From: Chlorokybus atmophyticus
Taxonomy: Eukaryota; Streptophyta; Chlorokybophyceae; Chlorokybales; Chlorokybaceae
NCBI GenBank assembly: GCA_009103225.1
Contig: RHPI01002090.1
Location: forward strand, 675,375-739,374
DNA: 64,000 nucleotides
Direction of reading: 5' to 3'
This document shows positions 63,571 to 64,000 of the stretch, piece after piece. Below the pieces are notes generated by a model that was given only the letters and a program-made list of their open reading frames with translations, did not search any database and was not told the origin of the DNA. Both the position numbers and the translations under genes were made by a program. Positions within the stretch are counted from its first letter, which is position 1. Each line of letters opens with the position of its first letter.

Positions 63571-64000
63571 CGTTCATGGTGATGGCGGCGGGGACGGCGG
63601 TGGCGGACGCCAGCCACAATGCCAACATGCCGCCTAGTAGCCCAAGTTTTAACCCAAACCCCCACCCGCAATGTTAAACAATTCTTTAACACCTACTGCA
63701 GCGGTTTGCGTTTTTACCGCGCCTGGTTGCAACTCTCGCAAAGGGGTGCTTTTAAAGCTATCAAAGTGACGAACTTCATCACTTTGATAAAGTCTACAGT
63801 TTACCTAAAGTAATGTGTAGACTTTATACGCACATGCACATCCATATATATGAGTATGTATTCATATATATGCTTGTATGCAAGTAAATAAATCTGATTG
63901 TAATGCTACCAATGCTAACACATTGCTATTGTATTTGTAGGATACAATAATAGCAACCGTTGTGACATCAATATTAATAATTGGTCCTACTAATGGCAGC
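63571..64000. other. Window end, no gene seen
   Basis: The part nearest 63570 should be the small gene's promoter. A repeated ACTTTGATAAAG-like motif (63760-63792) and TATATATG words follow. No coding signal. Confidence 0.5.

Overview
The window looks like nuclear DNA of a green-lineage eukaryote, most likely a unicellular green alga. Genes are split by many short introns (mostly GT...TGCAG, with a noticeable share of GC...AG). Several products have plant-type architecture: a chloroplast rubredoxin, a protease-dead FtsHi, a BAH-RRM protein of the ASI1 type, a kinase-PP2C fusion and PDX1. Plant-type telo-box motifs (AAACCCTAA) sit near several gene starts. Species cannot be named from the sequence. 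Assembly gaps lie at 390-391, 10058-10275 and 28472-28576.

Layout, left to right: rubredoxin (-, 1375-2611) head-to-head with RPB5 (+, 2812-3426); a gene-poor stretch with a 100-bp tandem repeat; the BAH-RRM gene (-, 7320-11526) head-to-head with FtsHi (+, 11806-15852); an F-box/WD40-like gene (-, 16985-19071) head-to-head with an LptB-like ABC ATPase (+, 19273-20742); kinase-PP2C (-, 20953-23877); an AT-rich desert; PDX1 (+, 26547-28399); satellite-like repeats; a tandem exonuclease gene (-, 30006-32834) head-to-head with a CDF zinc transporter (+, 32925-35878); a Golgi-type glycosyltransferase (-, 36462-39321).

From about 39.3 to 49.5 kb genes are scarce. A 3.4-kb pogo/CENP-B-like DNA transposon with clear terminal inverted repeats (41435-44864) carries a broken transposase. 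It is flanked by unusual GC/AT-mosaic DNA full of inverted repeats, and a second inverted-repeat-bounded block lies at 47620-48956.

The right part returns to genes: V-ATPase subunit G (+, 49671-50771), VPS33 (-, 51597-54272) head-to-head with NudC (+, 54475-56550), a 78-aa membrane protein (-), an unrecognised multi-exon gene (-, about 57566-59917), an AT-rich desert with repeats, and a small two-exon gene (-, 63255-63570).

The genes are mostly housekeeping: chloroplast maintenance (rubredoxin, FtsHi, LptB-like, PDX1 as vitamin B6 supply), endomembrane work (V-ATPase G, VPS33, zinc transporter, glycosyltransferase), and RNA, chromatin and signalling functions. They do not form one pathway. 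I found no CRISPR array and no rRNA or tRNA gene I would defend. Exon coordinates were derived by hand from splice motifs, reading phase and family resemblance.
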